Assembly (NCBI GenBank): GCA_964447315.1
Contig: CAYURQ010000002.1
Location: forward strand, 1-64,000
Reading direction: 5' to 3'
DNA length: 64,000 nt
Origin: MWBV01 sp964447315
GTDB lineage: Archaea; Nanobdellota; Nanobdellia; Pacearchaeales; GW2011-AR1
Part shown: one piece after another, positions 17,171 through 24,144 of the stretch
Layout of the letters: the number at the start of each line of letters is the position of its first letter
Numbering within the stretch: the first letter of the stretch is position 1
Notes under the pieces: model-generated
The model's input: only the letters and a program-made list of their open reading frames with translations
The model's database searches: none
Told to the model about the DNA's origin: nothing
Position numbers and translations under genes: made by a program

Positions 17171-17800
17171 TTAATATTCACTGATTTTTTGCTTTTTTTT
17201 AGGTTTTTTCTTATCTATGACTCTCACTTTTGACTTTTTTAACATATTTTCTTTTATATTCTCTGGAATACTCACTCTTTTTTTACCATTTTTTTCAATT
17301 GTTTCTTCTATCATATACTCACTTTTTTGTTTTATTGAATTAATTTGACCCCTTATTGTTGATCTTTCTTTTCCCAACATTGCTGCTAAATCATCATAAC
17401 TAAGTTTCATATCACTATTTAATAAGACCCATAATATTGCTCTTTCAGTTATTGAAAATTGTTCTAAATTTGGTGTTTGAACAGCTGTTTGGACAGGTGT
17501 TTGAACACCTTGGACAGCTGTTTGTTTATTAAACACCCTAGAGGGTGTTTTAAACACCTGTTTAGGTTTAAGATCATTCATCACAGAAACAACATTTTTT
17601 ATCCCTTCTATTTCATCATATATCGTCGATAAAAAATTTTTTATTTCTTCAATATCTTTTTTTTGATTTTCACGTTCTGAATCAAGGTGTTTAATCCAGC
17701 CACTAACAGAGGTTATGTCTTTTTTAACACTTTCAAATCCTCTTTTTGTATCTTCTTTTATTCTTTCAATATCTTTTCTTTTTCTAGAATTCCAAAACAT
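17171..17800 (-). CDS. Coiled-coil/HTH protein with TxVQ repeat linker
   Basis: This 209-residue protein has the same plan as the 15958-16755 product. Residues 1-75 form a charged coiled coil (ERIKEDTKRGFESVKKDITS, then IEEIKNFLSTIYDEIEGIK). A linker with TAVQGVQTPVQTAVQTPN follows at about 93-110. The winged helix is ITERAILWVLLNSD...LSYDDLAAMLGKERSTIRGQINSIKQ, ending in a Lys-rich tail. It probably binds DNA. The linker codons are built from AACACC/AACAGC words that also fill the non-coding region upstream of the gene, so the protein could recognise repeats related to its own coding sequence. That is inference. Confidence 0.75.
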   Translation of the reverse strand: MFWNSRKRKDIERIKEDTKRGFESVKKDITSVSGWIKHLDSERENQKKDIEEIKNFLSTIYDEIEGIKNVVSVMNDLKPKQVFKTPSRVFNKQTAVQGVQTPVQTAVQTPNLEQFSITERAILWVLLNSDMKLSYDDLAAMLGKERSTIRGQINSIKQKSEYMIEETIEKNGKKRVSIPENIKENMLKKSKVRVIDKKKPKKKQKISEY

Positions 17801-17960
17801 AGTATAATTTAGAATTTGTTATTTAAAAACTTTTCCTTTTATCCTCGGTATTATATGTAAAAAAGATATACAAAAATAACCTAAAAATTAAGAAAAAAAT
17901 GTGTCTAAGACACTCCAACAAACAGCTGTTTGTGAAAAAAAATACTTAAAAACAGCCTGT

Positions 17961-18000
17961 TTAAACACCCTTAAACACCCTTAAACACCTTTAAACACCC
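17961..18000. repeat. Four helically phased 10-bp direct repeats (iteron-like)
   Basis: TTAAACACC followed by C or T occurs four times in exact tandem, one copy per turn of DNA. The array is 161-200 bp before the start of the minus-strand coiled-coil/HTH gene. This is the typical form of a cooperative protein-binding site. Confidence 0.8.
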
Positions 18001-18169
18001 AAAAATAACCCCTTTATTTCCTTTGGACAGCTTTAAAAAAATATTTAATTTATCGTCTATAAAACAAAAAAACACCCTGTTTAAACAGCTTAAACACCTG
18101 TTTAAAATAATGCTTTTTGGATGTGTCTAAGCCACTTCGACACATTTTCCATCCGTGAAATTTATCTTA

Positions 18170-18197
18170 AATAACTTACCTAACCTAAGTGCATAAA
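18170..18197 (+). repeat. 28-bp inter-gene repeat, variant copy 1
   Basis: AATAACTTACCTAACCTAAG then TGCATAAA. It matches the three perfect copies downstream except for a few bases and lies 106 bp before the next gene start. Confidence 0.75.
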
Positions 18198-18270
18198 TCT
18201 GGCAAACAACTTAATTAGTGCAAAAAATTTGTCGCAAAAAAAAAGAAAAAACTAAAAGATTTTATCTGCA

Positions 18271-18283
18271 AAAATATAAAAAC
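18271..18283 (+). promoter_or_regulatory. TATA-like element of the DUF5654-like gene
   Basis: AAAATATAAAAAC lies 21-33 bp before the ATG at 18304. Confidence 0.5.
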
Positions 18284-18303
18284 ATGTAACAACTTTTCTT
18301 GAA

Positions 18304-18600
18304 ATGAGTCATCTAAAAAACAAAAGCGTGAAAAAATTTCGTAATTATTTTTATCTTGGAAATCAGTACAGACAGGAATTTCAAAAGCAAATGAGGATGT
18401 TTATCATATTTACTTTAGGATTTACAATAGCCTTTACTTGGCGTGAAACAATTTTTGATCTTTCAAAATCTTTTGTAAATTGGATATCCCATAACACTTC
18501 AAATCCAAGTGCAACAAGTCTTTGGGCATCAGTATTTATAACCTTAATTTGCATTTTTTTAATTTTTTTAACAACAAGGTGGTTAAGAGATAAAAGATAA
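18304..18600 (+). CDS. Small two-helix membrane protein, DUF5654-like
   Basis: This is a 98-residue membrane protein. A basic amphipathic amino terminus is followed by a first membrane segment MFIIFTLGFTIAFTWRETIFDL, a short polar loop, and a second membrane segment LWASVFITLICIFLIFLTT ending in RWLRDKR. The pattern of LGFTIAFTWRETI resembles DUF5654, a family of small archaeal membrane proteins without known function. It is followed after 30 bp by a perfect copy of the 28-bp repeat. Confidence 0.7.
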   Translation: MSHLKNKSVKKFRNYFYLGNQYRQEFQKQMRMFIIFTLGFTIAFTWRETIFDLSKSFVNWISHNTSNPSATSLWASVFITLICIFLIFLTTRWLRDKR

Positions 18601-18630
18601 TCCCTTTAACCACTTAAAAAATTACTAAAA

Positions 18631-18658
18631 AATAACAAACCTAACCTAAGTGAACAAA
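18631..18658 (+). repeat. 28-bp inter-gene repeat, copy 2
   Basis: AATAACAAACCTAACCTAAG followed by TGAACAAA. It is identical to the copies at 19070 and 19488, 30 bp after a stop codon and 110 bp before the next start. Confidence 0.9.
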
Positions 18659-18684
18659 TAATTCCTAATACATTATATTTCCTG

Positions 18685-18704
18685 TTTTTAGGCCCTAAAA
18701 AGCC
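18685..18704. terminator. Inverted repeat TTTTTAG-GCC-CTAAAAA
   Basis: TTTTTAGGCCCTAAAAAGCC pairs with itself as a short hairpin between two genes. A related sequence, TTTTTAAGGCCTAAAAA, lies at 19124-19140 in the next gap. Either could end transcripts or bind protein. Confidence 0.4.
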
Positions 18705-18731
18705 AAAAATATTAAAATAACTTTTTCAAGA

Positions 18732-18748
18732 TATAAATGCTTAAATAT
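18732..18748 (+). promoter_or_regulatory. Promoter element, shared 17-mer
   Basis: TATAAATGCTTAAATAT is repeated exactly before the next gene (19171-19187). The TTAAATAT part is 21-28 bp before the ATG at 18769. Confidence 0.6.
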
Positions 18749-18768
18749 AATCAGAAATTCTTTTTTTT

Positions 18769-19074
18769 ATGGCAAAAGATAAAAATCCTATAATGGTTCC
18801 AGAACTAGGAGTAAAGTTCAGTAATTTTACTCCAGGGTTTTATAGCCATCTTGGAGATTTTCTTTACCTCGTTAAACATGAAGATAGGATTGTTGCCCAT
18901 TCTCCAGTGAAATGGGGAAATCTTGGAAGAACAATATACTCCCATGAAAATGGATTCAGAGAAGATTTTGATGTTGCTTACCTAGAACCAGAAAATCCAG
19001 ATCAATTTTTACAAAAAAGAATGAACACTTTGATGGATTTTATTAATACCTATAAAAAACTTGGCGAAAAATAA
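18769..19074 (+). CDS. Hypothetical protein, 101 residues
   Basis: I do not recognise it. It is a soluble protein without signal peptide or membrane segment, beginning MAKDKNPIMVPELGVKFSNF, with a likely beta-rich body (FLYLVKHEDRIVAHSPVKWGNLGRTIYSH) and a carboxyl-terminal helix (FLQKRMNTLMDFINTYKKL). The promoter is the shared 17-mer. Its stop codon lies inside the third copy of the 28-bp repeat. It is flanked on both sides by this repeat, so gene plus repeat form a unit like its neighbours. Confidence 0.65.
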   Translation: MAKDKNPIMVPELGVKFSNFTPGFYSHLGDFLYLVKHEDRIVAHSPVKWGNLGRTIYSHENGFREDFDVAYLEPENPDQFLQKRMNTLMDFINTYKKLGEK

Positions 19075-19097
19075 CAAACCTAACCTAAGTGAACAAA
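19070..19097 (+). repeat. 28-bp inter-gene repeat, copy 3
   Basis: Identical to copies 2 and 4. The TAA stop of the upstream gene is part of the repeat. It lies 118 bp before the next start. Confidence 0.9.
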
Positions 19098-19170
19098 AAA
19101 TTATTAATATCTAAAATAACTCATTTTTAAGGCCTAAAAATCCCAAATTTACAACTTACATCTTTGTGAA

Positions 19171-19187
19171 TATAAATGCTTAAATAT
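19171..19187 (+). promoter_or_regulatory. Promoter element, second copy of shared 17-mer
   Basis: TATAAATGCTTAAATAT is exactly as at 18732 and lies 29-45 bp before the ATG at 19216, leaving room for a short leader. Confidence 0.6.
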
Positions 19188-19215
19188 GTGCAACTGTTTT
19201 TAAAAAAACAAGAAA

Positions 19216-19485
19216 ATGAACGCATTACATTGTCCTTTTGATAAAGCAGAATTACAAGAAAGATCTGAATATCATAATGAACGTTGGTATCAATGCTCAA
19301 AATGTGGATTAAACTACACTCTTACAAATTCTCAAGAAGCAATTGATTGGGAAGCAAAAAAATATGTTGAAAATTGGTCAAAGAAATTAAGATCATTAGA
19401 GCAAGAAAAATCAGATATTTTAGGAGAATTAAAAATCGCTAAAGATGCTGGGTTATTAGATGATTTTTCTGCATTAATTGAGTAA
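19216..19485 (+). CDS. Small zinc-ribbon and coiled-coil protein
   Basis: This 89-residue protein has one amino-terminal zinc knuckle or ribbon with His and Cys pairs (LHCPFDKAELQER, then YQCSKCGLNYTL, residues 4-38). A helical carboxyl half follows, likely a coiled coil (KYVENWSKKLRSLEQEKSDILGELKIAK). No specific family is recognised; a nucleic-acid or protein adaptor is plausible. It is preceded and followed by the 28-bp repeat. Confidence 0.7.
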   Translation: MNALHCPFDKAELQERSEYHNERWYQCSKCGLNYTLTNSQEAIDWEAKKYVENWSKKLRSLEQEKSDILGELKIAKDAGLLDDFSALIE

Positions 19486-19487
19486 AA

Positions 19488-19515
19488 AATAACAAACCTA
19501 ACCTAAGTGAACAAA
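19488..19515 (+). repeat. 28-bp inter-gene repeat, copy 4
   Basis: Identical to copies 2 and 3. It begins 2 bp after a stop codon and closes the run of single-gene units. The gene on its other side faces it. Confidence 0.9.
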
Positions 19516-19563
19516 ATATCCCTTATTTCTGTATTTCCTCTATAAAAGTACGTACAATCTATA

Positions 19564-20157
19564 TTATATGAACCCCTTATCTTGGCTAAAAACATCATAT
19601 GTCCAAGATTCATAATCATCTTTTTCAAAGTGAGAATCTCTATAAAGGAATTCAACACTTTCTCCAGGATTAACATATTTTACTCTTTTTTCAGAATATT
19701 CATTTCCATCATTATTTTCAAAATAATAAATCACTTGAAAATATTTTCCAACATTATCATGATTTTTAACAACAACTAAATATTCATCAAGGTAATTAAT
19801 CCTTTGTTTTATTTTTCTATGTTTTCCATAACTCGAATAAGAATCCCTATGTACTTTATAATGCTCTTTTTTATCCAAGTATTTTTCCCATTCACAACAA
19901 CAAGAATCACATTTTTTATAAACTACATATTCTTTATTATCATATTTATAAACTACATTTCCAGTAGGACTTGTTTTAGGGTAATCTTTATTTTCGTAAC
20001 TGTAGTAATTATTTATTGTAATTGGCTGATTTGAATTTAAAGAACTTTTTTTTGAATAACTACTATTAGAAATATTTAGTGTTAAAACAACAATCAATAT
20101 CAACCCAATAAGAAAAACAATTCCAATTAAAAATTCAATTACTCTTTGATTGGCCAT
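19564..20157 (-). CDS. Membrane-anchored extracellular protein with Cys cluster
   Basis: This 197-residue protein is not recognised. An amino-terminal membrane anchor (VIEFLIGIVFLIGLILIVVLTLNI) is followed by an Asn/Ser/Tyr-rich stalk, the Cys cluster KKCDSCCCEW near residue 85, and a beta-rich domain ending in VNPGESVEFLYRDSHFEKDDYESWTYDVF. It is probably exposed at the cell surface. It lies 49 bp upstream of the 1212-residue surface gene on the same strand and may be co-transcribed with other surface genes. Confidence 0.6.
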   Translation of the reverse strand: MANQRVIEFLIGIVFLIGLILIVVLTLNISNSSYSKKSSLNSNQPITINNYYSYENKDYPKTSPTGNVVYKYDNKEYVVYKKCDSCCCEWEKYLDKKEHYKVHRDSYSSYGKHRKIKQRINYLDEYLVVVKNHDNVGKYFQVIYYFENNDGNEYSEKRVKYVNPGESVEFLYRDSHFEKDDYESWTYDVFSQDKGFI

Positions 20158-20206
20158 TATTTTTTTAGTTTTTTTAGTTTTTTAAGAATTATTATACTGT
20201 AATTTT

Positions 20207-23200
20207 TTATTTATTAAGCCTTTCAAATATCTTTTGTCTATCTTTTATAGGAAGTCTTTCATAAACTTTCTTAATATCTTTATAAATCCTCACACAATCT
20301 TCTTTATTGAAACTCTTTTTTGCTTGTTCATATTCTTTAACTAAATTAAAAATATCTCTTCTATCAATTCTTATTGAAAGTTCTTTTATTTCATTATAAA
20401 AGTATTCTTTTGGTTTTAAGGGTAAAACAGGATACACTTTCTTTAACTCTCTATAATTCTCTCGAGCTCTCTCAACATCTTTCTCTTTCAAATAAACTTT
20501 TGATTGCCTTAGTAATTCAAAACACTTAACCACATTTGGTTCTTTTTTCCATTTTTGCTTCCTATATCTCCCAAAAACAAATAAGAATAATATTATCAAT
20601 ACAATAACTAAAAGAAGTATTAATGCAAAATAAATTGGGTTTGTGTTTGTTATAAATCCTCCTCCAAAAAATCCAGTGACACCTATTTTAACTTCATTAA
20701 ATGATTCTTCAAATAAAATTGTTTGTGTTTTAGTTAATTCTTTTAAGTCAATATTTTTTTCAATATAATAAATTATTTCTTTATTGTCTGTTAAATCTTC
20801 ATAAAGAATCTCAAAAATAGGATCTTGTTTAATAACTTGGTAATCAATTAAAAATTTCACATCTTCAGCACGTTCTACAATTTCTTTTGGGATTATTTCT
20901 AAAATTTGATCATAATTTTGATTATTTAAGTCAATTTTCTTTTTAACAATAGTAAATTCTTCTGTACGATTTTCATATTCTATACTTACTCTTTTAATAT
21001 TTGCTTCAACTGAAATTTCTTGTTGTAGTTTTAAATTCATATTAGCTAATTTTTTAGCAAAATTACTACTTATTTTTGTATTTGTTGAATTCATATAATC
21101 TTCAACAACTTTTTTCATATCAACTTCCACACTATTTTTCACATATTCATATGTATCAATAATTATTATTTCACTAGGAATATTATTTTTTATATTTTCA
21201 AATTCTTCTGTGTATTCTTGGTCTTTTTGTTTCCTTAAGGCCTCTGTATCTACATATTTATAATTTTCTTTGAAATATTGATCTATTTGAAGTAATCTTT
21301 TCTTATAAAAATCAATGTTATCTGAGATTCCCAAATCTTCATATATTTCTTTTTTATCTGAATTAAATTGATTTTCATTTTCCAAATAATCATTAACAAT
21401 GCCAAGAACTCTCTCAACTTCAGGCATTATTTGATATTCTGTAAATTGTTTGTTTGAATTTAAATTATTTGAAGATTCATAATCTCCAAAATTTATTTGA
21501 AAAGAATTAAAATCATAATTTTTATTTGAAGAATTATCATAACATTCAACTTCTGCCCAGTAATCTCCTTTTTCAAAAAAGATAACTTTATATTCTTGAG
21601 CATGGTTTTTTCCAAGATTATCCCATTCTCTTTTAACATCAGTAAATTCTTCATTGTTTGTATTATTATAAAGTCTAAAAGTGCAGTTTTCAATATGAAC
21701 TTCATCTGAAACTTTAAACTCAAAAGTTATATTTTCACTTTCCAAGATATCATTATTATTTGGATAAATCAAAGTTACTTCTGGATTATTATTGTCATAT
21801 GTGCTTTCAATTACTATGCCTGTTTTATCAATTGTAAAAAACCCAGTATCTCCGTTTATTTTTATTTCAAGAGAAACATCATAATCTCCATGAGAGTTAT
21901 AGGAATGCAAGTAGTTTCTATTTATTTTGTCTTCATTAACATTAATTAATTCATCTTCACCATCCCCAAATCTAAAAATAACATAATTAATTAATTCATT
22001 AAAAGAATCAACTTTAAATGAAATTGGTATATTTTCTCCAATTTCATAAACTCCTGGTTGAAAAGTTATGTTTGCACCAACCACTGAAAAATTTTCATTT
22101 AAAGTTGAATTAGCTAAATTATTTCCTTTAAAGTCAACAATTAGTTGGTAATCACCAGAATAATTTAAGATTTCTTCATTTAATGAAATACTTTCCCCTG
22201 TTCCAGTATAATGTACTTTTCCTTCTCTTTTTATTGTAAAATTTTTGTTTGCAGAGTTAATTGAATAAAATTCTAAATTGCTCCCAGGATTTTTTATTTT
22301 ATTATCAATTAAATTCAAGAAATAAAATTTATTTAAATTTCTTATCTCAAATCCTTCATTTATCTTGAAATTTCCAGAAGCATGAGGATTACTAGTTATA
22401 TTATTGTTATAAATATCAAGGCATTTAATCTGCCAAGAATAATCTCCATCATTTAAATTAAATATTACTTGACCAAGGCTAGTTCCATTATTTGAATAAT
22501 TAAACTCTCTTTTTTCAACAATACTATTTTGAGAATTTTTTATTTCAAGTTCACAAGAAACATTACTTGCATTTATATACATAATATCAAAACCAAATTT
22601 TATTGGATTTGAAATAGTGTTTGAAGGATACTCCTTGGTAATAATCTGGATGTTTTCTTTTTTATTTTTATCTGAAATAAATTCTGGCTCAATAACTATT
22701 TCAAAATATTGATCAGATAAATGAGGAACCATCCAAGTTACTTTATCAACTAGTCCATTATTATTTTCATCGTAATACTTGACTTTATATTCCTTTAAAT
22801 TTGTTATTTCTAAATCTCCATTATTTCTCCAATATATTTTTATTTTATCTTTAACAACTTCTTTAGATAATTCACTTTCAGCAAGAACTTCTGTTTTAAT
22901 ATGTTTTTCACTGTAAACTTTTATTTTTTTGGTGAATTCAGTTTCTTCTATAACTTCTTGATGATAATTTATTTCTCCAATTTCTCTTTTTTCAACAATT
23001 TTTGTATTATCTTCAGAATGCAATAAAGTAATAATTATATTTGATTGATTTTTTTTATCTATTGTTTCATTAAAACTTTTATTTATTTTATCAATATCAA
23101 CTAAATATTTCTTTTCTTTTTCAATAACTTCCCCTTTTTTCATAGAAGAAATTATTGAAGAGGGAGAGGGCACAGAAGAACTAGTTATAGGATTAGTTTC

Positions 23201-23845
23201 TCCTGTGCCTGATTGAGCATTTCCTCTCACATCAGATTGATTTTCTTTGAAATCAATATGAAGAGTTGAATTTTCTTTATTTGAATTATTCAACTCCTTA
23301 TTTGTATCACTTTCTATTTGCCCAAAAGATTCTTGTACCTCTTGTTTTTGCCCAGAACCATCTTTTATATGGTTTTGGCTTTCATTAGATAAAGTATTAA
23401 TTTCTTTTTTAATCTCAAATTTTGTTTGATTTTTTTGTTTATTTTTTTTATTAGGAGAGGGAGAAGTTTCATCTAAACTTTTATTTAAAACTTCTCCAAA
23501 AGGAATATCTTGTATTTTTTCAGATTCTTTGCTTTTATTGCTGTTATTTTGGGAGGAGAGGGAGGCTTCCTCATTTTCAGATTTAGCCTCCTTTTTTTCT
23601 GAAGTTACCTCTTCAGGAGGATAGGACTCGACTCTTTCTTCCATTATTTTGTTGTCTTCAGAAATATCTTGTAAATAATTAATTGCTGTTTCACTTTCTT
23701 GGGTTTCTATTTCTTCGATAATTATATCTTTTCCTTGGTTATTTTCTTCTTGATTATTTGATAAATTTCCTTCTGCTCCAACACCTACAATTAAAATAAT
23801 TATCATGAAAATTGTAATTATAATATTAAATATTTTAGAATTCAT
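20207..23845 (-). CDS. Large single-pass surface protein with PKD/Ig-like domains
   Basis: This 1212-residue protein spans the membrane once. A signal peptide (about 1-25) is followed by a very acidic Glu/Asn/Ser-rich segment to about 250, then beta-domains. One near 600-680 looks PKD-like (IFRFGDGEDELINV...YLHSYNSHGDYDVSLEI), and the next (about 690-790) is Ig-like with paired Cys. Then come a helical region and a juxtamembrane domain with IIPKEIVERAEDVKFLIDYQVIKQDP. The membrane segment is at about 1068-1090. A cytoplasmic helical tail of about 120 residues has two motifs of the form YRELKKVYPVLP and YKDIKKVYERLP. The juxtamembrane domain and tail match those of the 30560-32605 product. No enzymatic domain is seen. 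A small RHH-like gene lies 1 bp upstream. Confidence 0.75.
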   Translation of the reverse strand: MNSKIFNIIITIFMIIILIVGVGAEGNLSNNQEENNQGKDIIIEEIETQESETAINYLQDISEDNKIMEERVESYPPEEVTSEKKEAKSENEEASLSSQNNSNKSKESEKIQDIPFGEVLNKSLDETSPSPNKKNKQKNQTKFEIKKEINTLSNESQNHIKDGSGQKQEVQESFGQIESDTNKELNNSNKENSTLHIDFKENQSDVRGNAQSGTGETNPITSSSVPSPSSIISSMKKGEVIEKEKKYLVDIDKINKSFNETIDKKNQSNIIITLLHSEDNTKIVEKREIGEINYHQEVIEETEFTKKIKVYSEKHIKTEVLAESELSKEVVKDKIKIYWRNNGDLEITNLKEYKVKYYDENNNGLVDKVTWMVPHLSDQYFEIVIEPEFISDKNKKENIQIITKEYPSNTISNPIKFGFDIMYINASNVSCELEIKNSQNSIVEKREFNYSNNGTSLGQVIFNLNDGDYSWQIKCLDIYNNNITSNPHASGNFKINEGFEIRNLNKFYFLNLIDNKIKNPGSNLEFYSINSANKNFTIKREGKVHYTGTGESISLNEEILNYSGDYQLIVDFKGNNLANSTLNENFSVVGANITFQPGVYEIGENIPISFKVDSFNELINYVIFRFGDGEDELINVNEDKINRNYLHSYNSHGDYDVSLEIKINGDTGFFTIDKTGIVIESTYDNNNPEVTLIYPNNNDILESENITFEFKVSDEVHIENCTFRLYNNTNNEEFTDVKREWDNLGKNHAQEYKVIFFEKGDYWAEVECYDNSSNKNYDFNSFQINFGDYESSNNLNSNKQFTEYQIMPEVERVLGIVNDYLENENQFNSDKKEIYEDLGISDNIDFYKKRLLQIDQYFKENYKYVDTEALRKQKDQEYTEEFENIKNNIPSEIIIIDTYEYVKNSVEVDMKKVVEDYMNSTNTKISSNFAKKLANMNLKLQQEISVEANIKRVSIEYENRTEEFTIVKKKIDLNNQNYDQILEIIPKEIVERAEDVKFLIDYQVIKQDPIFEILYEDLTDNKEIIYYIEKNIDLKELTKTQTILFEESFNEVKIGVTGFFGGGFITNTNPIYFALILLLVIVLIILFLFVFGRYRKQKWKKEPNVVKCFELLRQSKVYLKEKDVERARENYRELKKVYPVLPLKPKEYFYNEIKELSIRIDRRDIFNLVKEYEQAKKSFNKEDCVRIYKDIKKVYERLPIKDRQKIFERLNK

Positions 23846-23846
23846 T

Positions 23847-24041
23847 TTATTTTTTAATCCTCCCTTGGTTTAAATACCCCTCATTATAAAGCCAGAGAGT
23901 TATTATTTTACCGATGACATCTTGCTCATTATTACCTACAATTCCCACTAGTTTTTTTATTATTTCTTTTTGATTTTCAGGAATGGTTCCTTTAACAACA
24001 GCGCTTTTTGTCTTAGTACTATTTAAGTCTTTTTTAGGCAT
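23847..24041 (-). CDS. Ribbon-helix-helix-like small protein
   Basis: This 64-residue protein is probably a DNA-binding dimer. After a basic start it has a likely beta-strand (AVVKGTIPE), then helices (NQKEIIKKLVGIV, NEQDVIGKIITLWLYNEGYL), the order of the ribbon-helix-helix fold. It is the first gene of a minus-strand unit, 1 bp before the 1212-residue surface gene, and could regulate it. A palindromic CTTTATAAAG at 24062-24071 lies about 20-30 bp before its ATG and may serve as TATA box and operator. Confidence 0.6.
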   Translation of the reverse strand: MPKKDLNSTKTKSAVVKGTIPENQKEIIKKLVGIVGNNEQDVIGKIITLWLYNEGYLNQGRIKK

Positions 24042-24115
24042 TATTTAATTACTCAAAAATACTTTATAAAGTTTTCTAATTTTTTACGCCTTCGTTAAGA
24101 ATTTTCCTGAAAAGG

Positions 24116-24123
24116 TTTAAATA
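24116..24123 (+). promoter_or_regulatory. TATA box of the 721-residue surface gene
   Basis: TTTAAATA lies 22-29 bp before the GTG start at 24145, supporting that start and a leaderless message. Confidence 0.55.
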
Positions 24124-24144
24124 AATGATTTTACACTTAAATTT

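Larger units (their letters stand above)
17801..18303. other. Repeat-filled upstream region, no ORF
   Basis: This is a 503-bp non-coding stretch between divergent genes. It holds the phased 10-bp repeats at 17961-18000, further AAACACC/AAACAGC/CCTGTTTAAAC words at 17928-17970 and 18071-18106, two copies of ATGTGTCTAAG[A/C]CACT (about 17899-17914 and 18121-18136) that bracket this block, and the first variant copy of the 28-bp repeat (18170-18197). Confidence 0.7.

Noticed and set aside
18637..18650. Telomere-like CCTAACCTAA
   Set aside because: Only two units inside a longer conserved repeat, in internal chromosomal DNA.
18170..19515. 28-bp repeats as a CRISPR array
   Set aside because: The intervals between copies are about 400 bp and hold complete genes with promoters, not short unique spacers, and no cas gene is present.
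18170..19515. Integron attC sites
   Set aside because: ACCTAAC in the repeat fits the 5' core RYYYAAC, but I see no matching GTTRRRY partner at the right distance and no integron integrase in the window.
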